A stretch of 64,000 nt of DNA. Origin: an uncultured Flavobacteriales bacterium (GTDB lineage: Bacteria > Bacteroidota > Bacteroidia > Flavobacteriales > Crocinitomicaceae). Under the pieces are notes generated by a model, which was not told the origin of the DNA, did not search any database, and was given only the letters and a program-made list of their open reading frames with translations. The DNA is taken from the NCBI GenBank assembly GCA_946480815.1, contig CAMLLB010000016.1:14735-78734 (forward strand), given 5' to 3'. Position 1 is the first letter of the stretch. Each line of letters begins with the position of its first letter. A program made the translations under genes and the position numbers. Below, piece after piece: positions 1-8,610 of this stretch.

Positions 1-239
1 CCATCTGAAACGGTGACAACTGCACCCGATTGAAAGCTATTCAGGAATGCTTCCATGGTGGTTGGTGAATAAATGTCCTGAGTTTTGGAAATCAGTACGA
101 TCGGAGGCATTCCTGTTTCAATTCGCCCGTCGATGACCATTTTTTCCTCATAACCGGGAATGTCGATCTTCACTTCCTTGGTACAGCTTCCAAGAAACAA
201 GATCAAACTGAATAAAGCAATTAAAACTCGAAATTCCAT
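1..239 (-). CDS. DUF4249-type outer-membrane lipoprotein (N-terminal part, runs off the window)
   Basis: Only the first 79 codons are inside the window; the gene continues past base 1. It starts with ATG at 237-239 and encodes a short hydrophobic leader ending in a lipobox (LGSC, Cys at about residue 18), followed by KEVKIDIPGYEEKMVIDGRIE. The form 'lipobox, then a short acidic/hydrophobic strand, then a VIDG step' is typical of DUF4249 lipoproteins, which in Bacteroidota are usually encoded directly after a TonB-dependent receptor. That is so here: the start codon overlaps the last 19 bases of the receptor gene, so the two are probably co-translated. The role is presumably a surface partner of the receptor; the ligand is unknown. 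Family assignment is from pattern memory and gene order. Confidence 0.7.
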   Translation of the reverse strand, partial: MEFRVLIALFSLILFLGSCTKEVKIDIPGYEEKMVIDGRIETGMPPIVLISKTQDIYSPTTMEAFLNSFQSGAVVTVSD

Positions 240-2614
240 GTGACACTTGGTAAAATTGGAAATAATGAAACTTGTTTAACCGATATTTTAAAATCGTTCG
301 AAGTAATACTTCCTTCGTTATCAATATACAAAAAATAAGGATTGGCACGGTTATAAACATTGTAGATTGAGAATGCTACATTTTGCCTGAACTTCTTCAC
401 CACTTCTGTTTTTTCGCCTGTTTTCTTATCGATCCTGGTTTTGGTAGGTTTATCATACCAGGTAGCCGAAAGATCCAATCTGTGATAGGGAGCCATCCGC
501 GTAGAGTTTCGTGTTCCGTAATTGAAAAGCAGATCCTGGTTGTTGAAGTACCAACTGTTCGGAAGTGTCAGTGTATTTCCGGAAGCGTAGATAAATGAGA
601 ATCCGAAAGTCCAGTGTTTGTTTAATTCATAGGTCCCGACAAGGGTTAAGTCATGTCTTCTGTCATATTTTGCAGGATATTTTGTATCCTGGAGATCCGG
701 GAAGTAGCGATCCGATCTTGCCAGTGTATAGCCGATCCACCCGGTTAATTTTCCAAAGGTCCGTTTGATGAAAAATTCAGCACCATAGCTCCATCCGGTA
801 CCGTAAACAAGCAGGTTGTCCGTATTGTCATTTACATTGTCTGAAGGCAGTGCGCCCTGCTTAAATTCAATGACATTTTCCATTTTTTTGTAGTAAACCT
901 CTACGGAAGTTTCCCATTTATTGTCGTTGAAGTTTCGGAAGTATCCCAAGCTTGCCTGCCATCCTTTTTGCGGCTGTGCTTTATCGGTACTCGGATACCA
1001 AATATCTGTCGGGAGTGAAACTGCGCTCAGACTCGCAAGGTGTATGTACTGATTGTTATAAGTGAAACCGGCTTTGATGGAACTTTTGTCCTTCAGCAGG
1101 AAACGAGCGGAAATACGTGGTTCGAAACCAAAATAGGATTTGATAATTTCCCCTTTGCCATAGGTGTTGGTTGAATCGGTATGTCCGGTTACGCCTTTAT
1201 AATAGCGTGTAAAAGGTCCTGTGAATTGATACATGCTTACACGGATTCCGGCATTTACACGTAACCAGGAAGCAATATCCACTTCATCCAGGACATAGAT
1301 ACCGGATTCATGGCTGAATAATTTTTGAGCCAGGCCTGTATCGAAAATCACGTCATCCTGCGAAGCAGAAACGCTGGCAGGAGTGAACGTGTGGTACAAA
1401 TAATCGACTCCCATTTTGATGGAATGCCGTGTGTTAGGGAAATAAGATAATTCGACTTTAGCACCATAGTCGCGAATTCCGGATTTTAATTCAAATTTGA
1501 ATTGGTCTTGTTCGGAACCGAAACTGAACAGGTAGTCTGTTAGTGTTGCTGTGGTGTTCATGAACAATTTACTATTGAACTGATGATTCCATCTCAGAGC
1601 AGCAATTCCATTTCCCCAGGGCATTTTTACACTAAAATCATCCGCTTTATTCCCGAAATTGAATAAGTCTTTTCCGTAATAACCACTCAGGTAGATCTTG
1701 TCTTTTGGCCCCAGGCGGTAATTCAGTTTGGCATTCAGATCGTAGAAGTAATAACTGGAACCATAAAAAGAACTCGACTTTTTAATGAAAGCTTTCATGA
1801 ACAGATCAATATACGTTCTTCTTGCAGAAACAATGAACGAGCCTTTGTCTTTAACGATTGGTCCTTCGAAGGTGAGGCGGGAAGAGATTAATCCCAATCC
1901 ACCGGTCACTTTGAACTTCTTGTTGTTCCCTTCGTTCATATTCACTTCCAGAACGGAGGAAAGTCTTCCGCCATAGTTGGCAGGCATACTTCCTTTGATC
2001 AGGTTTACACTTTTTATGGCATCCGAATTGAAAACGGAAAAGAAACCGAAGAGGTGAGAAGCGTTGTAAACTTGCGCATTATCCAGCAAAACGAGGTTTT
2101 GATCCGGTCCGCCACCACGGACGTAAAATCCTTGTCCGCCTTCACTGACCGATGAAACTCCCGGAAGCAATTGAATGGTTTTCAGAACGTCTACTTCACC
2201 CAAAAATGCCGGAAGTTTTTTGATGAGTTTGATGTCCAGTTCGATTTGTCCGATCTTGGTAGAATTTACATTGTCTGCTTTTTTTGCATTGACCTCAACT
2301 TCATCGATTTTAATTGTTTTACCTAATTCGGAAGTAATGATTGTATCCTTCGTTAGTTGGATGTTGATAGTATCATTTGGAAGGCCGGCACCACGATAAA
2401 TCAATTGATAAGTACCTACCGGAAGCGTTAAAGAATAAAACCCGAATGTGTTGGTAACAGCTCCTTTTTGGATACTTGGAACAAAAACCTGTCCGCCAAT
2501 TATGGGTTCTCCCGAACTTCCTTCATTGATGTAACCGCTGATAGTTGCATTTTCCTGTCCCCAGGAGAGTGAAACAGCAAATAGAAATAAGAATTGTATC
2601 GTGAGAGATTTCAT
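221..2614 (-). CDS. TonB-dependent receptor with N-terminal carboxypeptidase-regulatory-like domain
   Basis: 797 residues. A signal peptide (about 1-19, ending SWGQ) precedes a carboxypeptidase-regulatory-like beta-sandwich (about 23-105: TISGYI, GEPIIGGQVFV, GFYSLTLPVGTY), then a plug domain (about 130-235: LPGVSS, GFYVRGGGPDQNLVLLD, GGRLSSVLEV) and a long beta-barrel ending in an aromatic residue (WNFEF), as expected for outer-membrane insertion. It should import a substrate across the outer membrane with energy from TonB-ExbBD. The DUF4249 lipoprotein gene overlaps its 3' end, a common two-gene arrangement. There is no sign of a SusD partner, so a polysaccharide substrate is not specially favoured. 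Substrate unknown. Confidence 0.9.
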   Translation of the reverse strand: MKSLTIQFLFLFAVSLSWGQENATISGYINEGSSGEPIIGGQVFVPSIQKGAVTNTFGFYSLTLPVGTYQLIYRGAGLPNDTINIQLTKDTIITSELGKTIKIDEVEVNAKKADNVNSTKIGQIELDIKLIKKLPAFLGEVDVLKTIQLLPGVSSVSEGGQGFYVRGGGPDQNLVLLDNAQVYNASHLFGFFSVFNSDAIKSVNLIKGSMPANYGGRLSSVLEVNMNEGNNKKFKVTGGLGLISSRLTFEGPIVKDKGSFIVSARRTYIDLFMKAFIKKSSSFYGSSYYFYDLNAKLNYRLGPKDKIYLSGYYGKDLFNFGNKADDFSVKMPWGNGIAALRWNHQFNSKLFMNTTATLTDYLFSFGSEQDQFKFELKSGIRDYGAKVELSYFPNTRHSIKMGVDYLYHTFTPASVSASQDDVIFDTGLAQKLFSHESGIYVLDEVDIASWLRVNAGIRVSMYQFTGPFTRYYKGVTGHTDSTNTYGKGEIIKSYFGFEPRISARFLLKDKSSIKAGFTYNNQYIHLASLSAVSLPTDIWYPSTDKAQPQKGWQASLGYFRNFNDNKWETSVEVYYKKMENVIEFKQGALPSDNVNDNTDNLLVYGTGWSYGAEFFIKRTFGKLTGWIGYTLARSDRYFPDLQDTKYPAKYDRRHDLTLVGTYELNKHWTFGFSFIYASGNTLTLPNSWYFNNQDLLFNYGTRNSTRMAPYHRLDLSATWYDKPTKTRIDKKTGEKTEVVKKFRQNVAFSIYNVYNRANPYFLYIDNEGSITSNDFKISVKQVSLFPILPSVTWNFEF

Positions 2615-2712
2615 TCAAAAATTAGTGTGAACGAATTTAACGCTTTTATGTCAAATTAAACCTCGCTTTCTGAGCTTTTTCTTAAATTTGAGCTTCGAAA
2701 AAAATTACAACA

Positions 2713-5145
2713 ATGAAAATTTCATCCGCTTGGTTACACGAGTTTTTACCGGTTCACAAATCTCCCGAACAATTAGATCAGCTATTAACAGACACAGGTT
2801 TGGAAGTTGAAGGATTTGAAACCATTGAATCTGTGAAAGGTGGTTTGGAAGGAGTTGTAGTTGCGGAAGTCATTGAATGTGAGCAACACCCCAATGCGGA
2901 TAGACTAAAGGTAACGAAAGTCAATAATGGAAAAGAGATTTTGCAGGTTGTTTGTGGAGCACCGAATGTAGCTGTGGGACAGAAAGTAATTCTGGCACAG
3001 GTTGGTGCGGTCCTATACCCGAAACCGGATGAACCCTTGAAAATGAAAGTTTCCAAAATCCGTGATGTTGAATCTTATGGAATGCTTTGTGCTGAAGATG
3101 AATTGGGCTTAGGAACAAGTCACGATGGGATTTTGGTACTGGACCCGAATGCAAAGCCCGGAACACCGGCTGCGGAATACCTGGAGCTGGAAAGCGATGT
3201 GCAGATCGAGATCGGATTAACCCCAAACAGGGCAGATGCGATGGGACATGTGGGTGTTGCCCGTGATGTACTGGCATACATGGCTTGTCATGAAGGAAGC
3301 GCTGCGAAATTGCAGTTGAAAGAAATAAAGAAGCCGGTAAAAGAAACGGAATTACCTGTTTCTGTTGTGGTGGAAAATACAGAGAAATGCCCGCGTTATA
3401 TGGGGATTACCATCAGCGGAGTTGAAGTAAAAGCTTCACCGGCCTGGTTGCAAAATAAATTGAGAGCAGTTGGCTTGTCGCCGATTAATAATGTGGTGGA
3501 CGTAACGAATTACGTGATGCGTGAATTGGGGACTCCTTTGCATGCATTTGACGCTTCCGTTGTGAATGGAAAAGTAATTGTCCGTACTGCAAAAGCAGGC
3601 GAGAAGATGATTACCCTGGATGGTGTGGAACGTGAATTGAACGAAGAAGACCTGGTCATTGCCAATGAAAAAGAAGCGATGTGTATTGCAGGTGTTTTCG
3701 GGGGAAATCATTCCGGGATTTCAGATCATACAACTGATGTCTTTTTGGAGGCTGCTTATTTCCAGCCGGTTTCAGTTCGTAAAACAGCTAAAAGACATGG
3801 TTTGTCGACCGACGCAAGTTTCCGTTTTGAACGTGGAGTGGATGTGGATTTGGTTCCGTATGCTTTGGAGAGAGCGGTACAACTCATTCAGGAGGTAGCA
3901 GGCGGAAAAGTGGGAATGGAAATCGTTGACCTGTATCCGAATCCGATTGAAAGAAGAAAAGTAACACTGCGCTTTGATCGAATCAATCAGGTATTGGGGC
4001 ATGTTATTGCTCCGGCTGTTATTCAGAATATTTTGACCTCTCTTGATTTTGAGATTTTGAGTTCGACCAGCGAGCAGTTGGAACTTTCCGTTCCGAATTA
4101 CCGTGTGGACGTAGACCGTGAAATTGACGTGATCGAAGAAGTATTGCGTATATACGGATTCAATCAAATTCCGCTTCCGGAAAAACTAAATACATCTTTA
4201 GTGGTGAGTGAAAAACCGGATTTGGAACGATTGGGTGTGAATTTGGCTGAGATTTTGGCAGGAATGGGATTCAATGAAATGATGAACAATTCATTGACAA
4301 GTCCTCAATATGCTGAGAAATTAGGGGGAAACCAGTTTCCTGTATCCAAAGCGGTAACAATGCTCAATCCTTTGAGCCAGGATTTGGCTGTGATGCGTCA
4401 GAGTTTATTATTCCAGGGAATGGAAACAGTGGCGCATAATCAAAATCGTCAGAACCCGGATTTACGTTTGTTTGAATTCGGTAAAACATATTCCTTCGAG
4501 AATGACATTTATTCCGAAAATAAGCGCTTATTGCTCTTAATGACCGGGAACAAACAGGAGGAATCCTGGGCGCAAAAACTAGAGAAATCAACTTTGTTTA
4601 CATTAAAAGCAATTGTCTCCAATGTATTTGAACGACTTGGCCTGGCATCATTTATCCAGGAAGAAAGTTTAGGCGAATCTGTTGTTTTAGCGGACGGTTA
4701 TCAAATCCGTATTCTAAAAAATGTGGTTGGAACCCTGGGATGGGCCAATGCGAAGGTGAAAAAGCATTTTGGTGTTAAACAGGATGTTTTTGTAGCAGAC
4801 CTGGATTGGGATGCCGTTTTGGATTCGTTGAAACTGGCGAAAGTTCAGTACAAAGAATTGCCGAAAACATTTGAAGTTCGCCGTGATTTTTCGTTGTTGC
4901 TGGATTCGAAGGTACGTTTCGCTGAAATCGAGCAAATCGCTAAGAAAGTGGATAAGAAGATCCTGCAAAAAGTGGGGTTGTTTGATGTTTATGAGGGAAA
5001 GAATTTACCTGAAGGAAAGAAATCATACGCTGTTTCATTCACATTCCAGGATGCAGAGCAAACATTGAAAGATGCACAGGTAGACGGAATTATGAATTCG
5101 ATCCGTGCCGAATTGGAAAAACAATTGGGTGCAGAGTTGAGATAA
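2713..5145 (+). CDS. pheT: Phenylalanine--tRNA ligase beta subunit
   Basis: 810 residues, the usual length for bacterial PheT. Seen in order: an EMAP/tRNA-binding OB domain (about 40-155: VVVAEVIECEQHPNADRLKV), the B3/B4 region (about 215-400, with NNVVDVTNYVMRELGTPLHAFD and FRFERGVD), the B5 domain (about 415-490), the catalytic-like core, and a C-terminal anticodon-binding FDX-ACB domain (about 715-810: FEVRRDFSLLLD, DVYEGKNLPEGKKSYA). It forms the alpha2beta2 enzyme charging tRNA-Phe; pheS is not in the window. A possible -7 box TAAATTTG lies at 2683-2690, giving a short leader, but no good -33 box was seen. The start ATG follows an A-rich stretch without a strong Shine-Dalgarno. Confidence 0.97.
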   Translation: MKISSAWLHEFLPVHKSPEQLDQLLTDTGLEVEGFETIESVKGGLEGVVVAEVIECEQHPNADRLKVTKVNNGKEILQVVCGAPNVAVGQKVILAQVGAVLYPKPDEPLKMKVSKIRDVESYGMLCAEDELGLGTSHDGILVLDPNAKPGTPAAEYLELESDVQIEIGLTPNRADAMGHVGVARDVLAYMACHEGSAAKLQLKEIKKPVKETELPVSVVVENTEKCPRYMGITISGVEVKASPAWLQNKLRAVGLSPINNVVDVTNYVMRELGTPLHAFDASVVNGKVIVRTAKAGEKMITLDGVERELNEEDLVIANEKEAMCIAGVFGGNHSGISDHTTDVFLEAAYFQPVSVRKTAKRHGLSTDASFRFERGVDVDLVPYALERAVQLIQEVAGGKVGMEIVDLYPNPIERRKVTLRFDRINQVLGHVIAPAVIQNILTSLDFEILSSTSEQLELSVPNYRVDVDREIDVIEEVLRIYGFNQIPLPEKLNTSLVVSEKPDLERLGVNLAEILAGMGFNEMMNNSLTSPQYAEKLGGNQFPVSKAVTMLNPLSQDLAVMRQSLLFQGMETVAHNQNRQNPDLRLFEFGKTYSFENDIYSENKRLLLLMTGNKQEESWAQKLEKSTLFTLKAIVSNVFERLGLASFIQEESLGESVVLADGYQIRILKNVVGTLGWANAKVKKHFGVKQDVFVADLDWDAVLDSLKLAKVQYKELPKTFEVRRDFSLLLDSKVRFAEIEQIAKKVDKKILQKVGLFDVYEGKNLPEGKKSYAVSFTFQDAEQTLKDAQVDGIMNSIRAELEKQLGAELR

Positions 5146-5147
5146 GA

Positions 5148-5184
5148 GTCAGCCGCGGCTGACGATAGAAACCCGCCGTGGCGG
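5148..5184. repeat. Two short GC-rich palindromes after pheT
   Basis: GTCAGCCGCGGCTGAC at 5148-5163 is a perfect 16-base palindrome, followed by CCGCCGTGGCGG at 5173-5184. A close relative, TCAGCCGTGGCTGA, lies at 18693-18706 in another intergenic gap. They may fold in RNA but are not followed by a T tract, so they are not classic terminators; a dispersed small repeat is more likely. Confidence 0.5.
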
Positions 5185-5209
5185 ATTAGCGCAGTTTAAA
5201 ATAAAAAAC

Positions 5210-5653
5210 ATGCAGATGAGAATATTCCTTACGATTATACTTGTTGCTTTGTCGGCGTTTTCTTTTTCACAAGAGATGGATCCGATAGAGAAAATTTCGA
5301 ATGCTCCTGTAATAACAGCAAGCAACGCATCAACTTTTACGAGTTACGAGAATACATTGGAATCTGTGGTGAACTTTTTTTATGCTTCCCAGATACGAAA
5401 AGATAAGGAATGGGAAAAGGTTCTTCCATTCACTGAAAAAAGAACTGAGATTTTGCGACAAAAATTGCAAAAGTATGAAGGATGGCATTTTACAAAATTT
5501 TCTTTGACGGGTAAAGTGGAGCATGAAGTTGGAAAGTTTTGGGTATTTATCAATATTGAAATCACAGCTGATGGAAAAACAACTACTGGAAATGGTCGGG
5601 TAGAAGTAGAGCTCATTGATGGCAATTTTGTAATAACAGGTATTCCTGCATAG
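5210..5653 (+). CDS. Small exported protein of unknown function
   Basis: 147 residues (145 if the second ATG at 5216 is used). A clear signal peptide (MRIFLTIILVALSAFSFSQ) is followed by a region with one long helix (about 45-90) and three predicted strands (FTKFSLTGKVEH, KFWVFINIEIT, NGRVEVELIDGNFVI). The order helix then strands, ending in 'EVELIDGNFVITGI', resembles small NTF2-like/DUF4878-like lipid- or ligand-binding folds, but I do not recognise the family. It sits between pheT and bioD, 40 bases upstream of bioD on the same strand, and could be co-transcribed with the biotin genes. No catalytic residues can be named. Confidence 0.65.
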   Translation: MQMRIFLTIILVALSAFSFSQEMDPIEKISNAPVITASNASTFTSYENTLESVVNFFYASQIRKDKEWEKVLPFTEKRTEILRQKLQKYEGWHFTKFSLTGKVEHEVGKFWVFINIEITADGKTTTGNGRVEVELIDGNFVITGIPA

Positions 5654-5693
5654 ATTTGGATTGCACCAACTTTATACCGAAAGGAAAACGAAG

Positions 5694-6308
5694 ATGAACT
5701 CATTTGTAATTACAGGAATCGGAACGGAAATAGGTAAAACCGTTGTAAGTGCAGTGCTTTGTGAAGCCTTGAAAGCAGATTACTGGAAACCGGTTCAGGC
5801 GGGAGATTTACATGCTTTGGATAGTGACTTTGTTCAAACACATACTTCCGAAACAACTGTTTTGCCAGCAAGTATTTTGTTGAATCACGCCATGTCGCCA
5901 CACGAAGCGGCGCGTCTGGACGGAATTGAATTAAACGAAGAAGATTTCGATTTGCCTGATTTTTCCAAACAAACCATTATTGAAGGAGCGGGTGGAGTAA
6001 TGGTACCTTTGAATGATCAGGGGTTATGTTACATCGACATCTTTCAATTGTGGGAGATCCCGGTGTATGTGGTGACAAAACATTACCTTGGGAGCATTAA
6101 TCACACCTTGTTGACATTGAACGCATTGATGTCACGTGAAATACCCATTGCGGGATTAATTGTAAACGGAGAACGAAATGAAGCTACGGAACGGATCTAT
6201 CATGCACATTTCTCCGATCTTAAAATCACAACGATCCCGGAACTAACCGAATTTTCGAAAGAAAGTATCCAACAAGCAGCCAAATTATGGATAGAGCAGC
6301 AAGCCTAG
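5694..6308 (+). CDS. bioD: ATP-dependent dethiobiotin synthetase
   Basis: 204 residues. It closes the ureido ring of dethiobiotin from 7,8-diaminopelargonate, CO2 and ATP. The P-loop variant GTEIGKT is at residues 10-16, followed by WKPVQAGD (substrate Lys) near 33, VIEGAGG-like IIEGAGGVMVP near 97 and VTKHYLGSINHTLLT near 128. An upstream TTG at 5661 would extend the protein by 11 residues without family support; the ATG at 5694 places the GIGTEIGKT strand at the very N-terminus, as in BioD proteins, so it was chosen. The 3' end overlaps the start of bioA by 22 bases, implying translational coupling. BioB, BioF and BioC are not in the window. Confidence 0.95.
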   Translation: MNSFVITGIGTEIGKTVVSAVLCEALKADYWKPVQAGDLHALDSDFVQTHTSETTVLPASILLNHAMSPHEAARLDGIELNEEDFDLPDFSKQTIIEGAGGVMVPLNDQGLCYIDIFQLWEIPVYVVTKHYLGSINHTLLTLNALMSREIPIAGLIVNGERNEATERIYHAHFSDLKITTIPELTEFSKESIQQAAKLWIEQQA

Positions 6309-7567
6309 AAAAAGATAAAAAACACGTTTGGCATCCCTTTACCCAAATGCAGACGGCGAAAGAACCGTTACACATTGTAAGAGCAGAAGCAACAACACTT
6401 TTTGATTCGAGCGGGAAAACATATATCGATGCCAATTCATCCTGGTGGGTAACTATTCACGGACATGGTCATCCGTATTTAGGACAGGCTTTGAACGAGC
6501 AGTTTTCGCAGCTTGATCACGTAATATTTGCCGGTGCAACACATCCGCAAGCAATTAAACTGGCAGATCGCATTACTTCCTTGCTCCCTGATAAGTTAGA
6601 GAAGGTGTTTTTCTCAGACGATGGTTCCACAGCCGTTGAAGTTGCTTTGAAAATGGCTTTTCAGTATTGGTTCAATAAAAACGAATCGAAAAAACGGATC
6701 ATTGCCATAGAAGGAGCTTATCACGGAGATACCTTCGGTGCTATGTCGATCGGTCAGCGTGGGTCTTTCAACAAACCTTTTGAGCACTTGTTCTTCGACG
6801 TGGATTTCATTGATTTCCCCAAAGACGAAGCAAGAAGCCAATCGCTTATCCGGGCAGAACAGATCCTGAAATCCGGGGAAGTGGCGGCAGTTATTGTAGA
6901 ACCTTTGGTACAAGGATCGGCAGGAATGCGCATGTACGACGCAACCTGGCTGGATGCATTTGTGGCGTTGGCGAAAAAGTACCATGCGCTGGTGATCTTC
7001 GATGAAGTAATGACAGCCTGGGGAAGGACCGGAAAGCTGTTTGCTCATAATTTCTGTGAACAGGAACCGGATATCATTTGTTTGTCGAAAGGATTAACGG
7101 GTGGAATTCTGCCCTTGGGACTGACTGTTGCAACGAACGAGATTTACGATGCCTTCCTTCACCCGGAGACCGCTAAAGCATTGCTTCACGGGCACTCCTT
7201 TACCGGAAGTGCTTTGGCTTGTGCAGTTGCGAACGCAAGCCTGGATTTATTTGAACAGCCCGAAACCTGGGATTCCATAGAGTGGATCGAAGAACGCCAC
7301 CGCTATTTCATCGAAGCACTGAAAACGCATCCGAAAGTAAAAGAGATCGGTTTGTGTGGCACAATTTTGCGTTTTGAAGTGGAAACAGGTGAGGGGAATA
7401 ACTACTTTTCGTCTATTCGTGATACAGCATATGACTTTTTCCTGGAAAACGGGTGTTTGATCCGTCCGTTGGGGAATATTCTCTATCTAAACCCGCCTTA
7501 TTGTATTTCGGAAGAGGAATTGGATAAGTTGCATGTGGTGCTGTTGAATTTTTTGGATAGTTTTTGA
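6287..7567 (+). CDS. bioA: Adenosylmethionine--8-amino-7-oxononanoate aminotransferase
   Basis: 426 residues, a class III PLP aminotransferase. It makes 7,8-diaminopelargonate using S-adenosylmethionine as amino donor, the step before BioD. Signatures: KHVWHPFTQM at the N-terminus (typical of BioA), SSWWVTIHGHGHP near 45, FSDDGSTAVEVALKMA near 108, YHGDTFGAMS near 146, the IFDEVMTAWGRTGKLFA block near 240 and the PLP lysine in LSKGLTGG near 268. It overlaps bioD by 22 bases; both are in the order bioD-bioA. Immediately after its stop codon a run of hairpin repeats begins. Confidence 0.96.
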   Translation: MDRAASLEKDKKHVWHPFTQMQTAKEPLHIVRAEATTLFDSSGKTYIDANSSWWVTIHGHGHPYLGQALNEQFSQLDHVIFAGATHPQAIKLADRITSLLPDKLEKVFFSDDGSTAVEVALKMAFQYWFNKNESKKRIIAIEGAYHGDTFGAMSIGQRGSFNKPFEHLFFDVDFIDFPKDEARSQSLIRAEQILKSGEVAAVIVEPLVQGSAGMRMYDATWLDAFVALAKKYHALVIFDEVMTAWGRTGKLFAHNFCEQEPDIICLSKGLTGGILPLGLTVATNEIYDAFLHPETAKALLHGHSFTGSALACAVANASLDLFEQPETWDSIEWIEERHRYFIEALKTHPKVKEIGLCGTILRFEVETGEGNNYFSSIRDTAYDFFLENGCLIRPLGNILYLNPPYCISEEELDKLHVVLLNFLDSF

Positions 7568-7575
7568 GTTCTCAA

Positions 7576-7745
7576 TTTCCCCCTTTGAAGGGGGATAAAG
7601 GGGGATGGCGGACTGAGTCTCTCCCCTTGAGGGGAGATAAAGAGGGGTGGAGAAGGAGAATCGCCCACACAAGCCACCCTCCTCAGTCCTCCCTCAAGGG
7701 AGGAGGATCTAATCTCCCTCCTTGAGGAGGGGTTAGGGTCTGACG
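7576..7745. repeat. Cluster of CCCCCTTTGAAGGGGG-type hairpin repeats
   Basis: At least four degenerate copies stand head to tail: about 7576-7611 (arms CCCCCTTTGAAGGGGG, tail ATAAAGGGGGATGGC), 7619-7656 (CTCCCCTTGAGGGGAG, tail ATAAAGAGGGGTGG), 7674-7710 (opposite orientation, CCACCCTCCTCAGTCCTCCC) and about 7711-7740. Each is a small hairpin followed by a fixed tail of about 15 bases. Further copies lie at 8232-8273, 8369-8428, 8452-8488, 8549-8583, 13297-13333, 13421-13450, 61051-61084 and 62302-62333. This is a dispersed REP-like family; the first copy here is inverted relative to the one at 8232, with a DUF559 gene between. Confidence 0.85.
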
Positions 7746-7789
7746 ACTCTGACGAGTGTCAGACTCCGTCAGAGGAGGTGGCCTGAGAA

Positions 7790-8185
7790 TCAAGAGGAAG
7801 AAGAAGGCATCCCCACTCTCAAAACATGAATCACATGCCGCACCTGTTCCGAAACCACATCCATATTCCAGATCACATCACCTTCTTTAAAACGGATCAC
7901 CGTATAACCCAGCGACACCAGTTTATCTTCACGGTAGCGGTCATAATCCGGCTTACTGAAATGCGAATTCCCATCGATCTCAATAATCAACCCGATCTCC
8001 GGGGCGAAGAAATCTACTATAAAGTGATAGATAGGCCGTTGCCGCAAAAAGCGTTCTCCGGTTTGTTTCCTGGATAGCAATCCTTTCCAGATCACCTTTT
8101 CCGCTTTGGAAGCAGTCTCCGTCCGTAATTCACGGGCATACTCTTTCAGTTTGGGGTTGTAGTGATTGTGGCTAAATGTTTTCAT
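7790..8185 (-). CDS. DUF559 (Vsr-like, PD-(D/E)XK fold) endonuclease-domain protein
   Basis: 131 residues. N-terminal helix region YNPKLKEYARELRTETASKAE, then WKGLLSRKQTGERFLRQRPI, then the core: FIVDFFAPEIGLIIEIDG (D, E and D-x-G positions expected for the nuclease centre), HFSKPDYDRYREDKLVSLGY and VIRFKEGDVIWNMDVV. This order matches DUF559 proteins, relatives of the very-short-patch-repair nuclease. No partner methylase is adjacent. The last residues (GMPSSSS) are probably read-through into repeat DNA. It stands alone, framed by inverted copies of the CCCCCTTTGAAGGGGG repeat (7576-7611 and 8232-8273), which suggests that the gene belongs with the repeats. Biochemical activity is inferred from the fold. 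Confidence 0.85.
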   Translation of the reverse strand: MKTFSHNHYNPKLKEYARELRTETASKAEKVIWKGLLSRKQTGERFLRQRPIYHFIVDFFAPEIGLIIEIDGNSHFSKPDYDRYREDKLVSLGYTVIRFKEGDVIWNMDVVSEQVRHVIHVLRVGMPSSSS

Positions 8186-8231
8186 ACTTTAATTTAAGCA
8201 GAAAAATCGATAATACAAAGGAAGCCAAAAC

Positions 8232-8590
8232 AGGCCATCCCCCTTTTATCCCCCTTCAAAGGGGGAGATTCAATCCACTTCCTTCCATAAGAAAGAAGTA
8301 AAGCTTTAAATATTAACCAATATTATTTCGATTTCGGGATTTCTTCAACCTTAGAGGATCTATAAACTTCTCCCCTTGAGGAGCCTGTCCCGACAGGAAG
8401 TCGTCGGGAGAGATTGAGAGGGGTGGCTTATCGTCTGAAGGCGCCCCCACTGGCCATCCCCCTTTATCCCCCTTCAAAGGGGGAGATCAAATACACCTCC
8501 TACCTTAACGATAAGAAGTACTGTTATTTAATATGAAGCAGGATTACAATTCCTCCCTTGAGGGAGGATAAAGGAGGGTGGCGTAAGGAT
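8232..8590. repeat. Second cluster of hairpin repeats, with one interrupted copy
   Basis: This gene-free stretch between the DUF559 and RadC-like genes holds four copies of the repeat. 8232-8273 and 8452-8488 read GGCCATCCCCCTTT..., inverted relative to the copy at 7576. 8549-8583 reads CCTCCCTTGAGGGAGG with the ATAAAGGAGGGTGGC tail. The copy at 8369-8428 is split: CTCCCCTTGAGG is followed by about 26 foreign bases carrying the arms GTCCCGAC and GTCGGGA, then the expected tail GAGATTGAGAGGGGTGG. The split suggests that one small repeat was inserted into another. No open reading frame of interest is seen. Confidence 0.8.
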
Positions 8591-8610
8591 CGAATGGAGG
8601 GTGGCCTGAA

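Noticed and set aside
3772..4167. 131-residue minus-strand frame inside pheT
   Set aside because: Fully antisense to a certain pheT gene, with no promoter or family likeness.
7577..7605. Rho-independent terminator for bioA
   Set aside because: The hairpin is followed by A/G-rich tail sequence, not T; it is a member of the repeat family. It may still affect the 3' end of the transcript.
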